A stretch of DNA of 6,098 nt, from assembly GCA_903929065.1 (NCBI GenBank), contig CAIYTJ010000393.1, positions 1 through 6,098 of the forward strand, in the 5' to 3' direction. This DNA comes from an uncultured Bacteroidales bacterium. Its GTDB lineage: Bacteria; Bacteroidota; Bacteroidia; Bacteroidales; Paludibacteraceae. A program made the translations under genes and the position numbers. Below the pieces are notes generated by a model. That model ran no database searches. It was given only the letters and a program-made list of their open reading frames with translations, and was not told the origin of the DNA. Positions 5,502-6,098 of the stretch are shown here, piece after piece (position 1 is the first letter of the stretch; each line of letters opens with the position of its first letter).

Positions 5502-6098
5502 GGGATATGATGAGATAATCGGAAATTAATTTATATCAGCTACCAGCAATGGTTTCAACGTTTACCGTTATCCCATCGCTTTTTTTTGAGACAATGGGAT
5601 AACCGATGTGTGGTAATCCATTTGGGAGATCGAGTGGGTAGCAATTGGATAATTTTGTGCAACATGTTGGCAATTTTTATATGGTTATTAATTGCCTACA
5701 TGAATCGGCCTGAAGGGCCACCATCCCATAGCGGTGGGCAACGCCCATCGAATTCAAATCCAATCCCACAAAGAATGGGATATGATGAGATAGTCGTAAA
5801 TTACTTTATATAAGTCACCAGCAAGGGTTTCAGCAATTACCATTATCCCATCACGTTTTTTTGAGACAATGGGATAACCGATGTGTGGTAATCCATTTGG
5901 GAGATCGAGTGGGTAGCAATTTGACAATTTTGTGCAACATGTTGGCAATTTTTATATGGTTATTAATTGCCTCTTTGAATCGGCCTGAAGGACCACCATC
6001 CCATAGCGGTGGGCAACGCCCATCGAATTCAAATCCAAACCCACAAAGAATGGGATATGATGAGATAGTCGTAAATTACTTTATATAAGTCACCAGCA
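5502..6098. repeat. Tandem array of 275-bp units (two full, third cut by window edge)
   Basis: Units start with GGGATATGATGAGATA at 5502, 5777 and 6052, an exact 275-bp period. Units one and two differ at about 20 positions by eye, mostly in the first 85 nt. The visible 47 nt of unit three are identical to unit two. Each unit has an inverted repeat around a T-run (GTTATCCCAT 5567-5576 with ATGGGATAAC 5594-5603; TTATCCCAT 5843-5851 with ATGGGATAA 5869-5877). It also has CCACC/GGTGG (5718-5722 with 5733-5737), an alternative GGGC/GCCC hairpin (5736-5746), and the palindrome CAACATGTTG. The first unit is preceded by the leader GCCTGCACTGAGC (5469). Open frames of 75 codons recur in each unit but start at TTG and cross the unit border, so I take them as non-coding. 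Possibly a structured-RNA or REP-like repeat. Confidence 0.85.

Noticed and set aside
5586..6088. Repeated 75-codon ORFs with a hydrophobic segment, and an opposing 64-codon ORF
   Set aside because: They are copies of the same tandem unit, start at TTG, cross unit borders and share no coding signals; the DNA repeat explains them.
5502..6098. CRISPR array
   Set aside because: The repeat unit is 275 bp with no short repeats alternating with unique spacers, and no cas gene is present.

Overview
The window looks like an accessory, mobile-element-rich stretch of a Bacteroidota chromosome. The evidence is low GC, coding regions mostly without Shine-Dalgarno sites, promoter boxes of the Bacteroidota type (TAnnTTTG), and the IS types present. 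Lineage below phylum cannot be fixed from the sequence.

Region 1 (1-2678) is a Thoeris anti-phage defence operon whose first gene is broken. At 1-~105 lies the end of an IS1595-type insertion sequence, with its transposase start and promoter reading leftwards out of the window. It abuts the remainder of thsA (~102-854), which keeps the tail of the SIR2 domain and the whole C-terminal SLOG sensor domain. Four tightly packed + strand genes follow: a canonical ThsB TIR protein (857-1363), a 100-aa protein of unknown function (1368-1670), a 111-aa zinc-ribbon plus glycine-zipper membrane protein (1667-2002), and a second, different TIR protein (2013-2678). In known Thoeris systems the TIR proteins sense infection and make a cyclic ADP-ribose isomer. 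The SLOG domain of ThsA binds this signal, and the SIR2 domain then depletes NAD. Here the effector gene is interrupted, while the sensor genes and two unexplained co-transcribed genes appear intact.

Region 2 (~2679-4680) is an IS110-family element on the - strand, convergent with the operon. It has a 457-aa DEDD transposase, structured non-coding flanks and a candidate bridge-RNA region upstream of the transposase. A diverged 94-nt direct repeat sits on both sides of the transposase, at a near-constant spacing of 1862 bp. Both copies keep two hairpins while one hairpin loop has diverged.

Region 3 (~4680-6098) has no convincing large gene. It holds a Bacteroidota-type promoter box and a doubtful 27-codon ORF, seven ATACC boxes phased at 10 bp, several hairpins, and a tandem array of 275-bp units that runs off the right edge of the window. 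A partial, older copy of the unit precedes the array.
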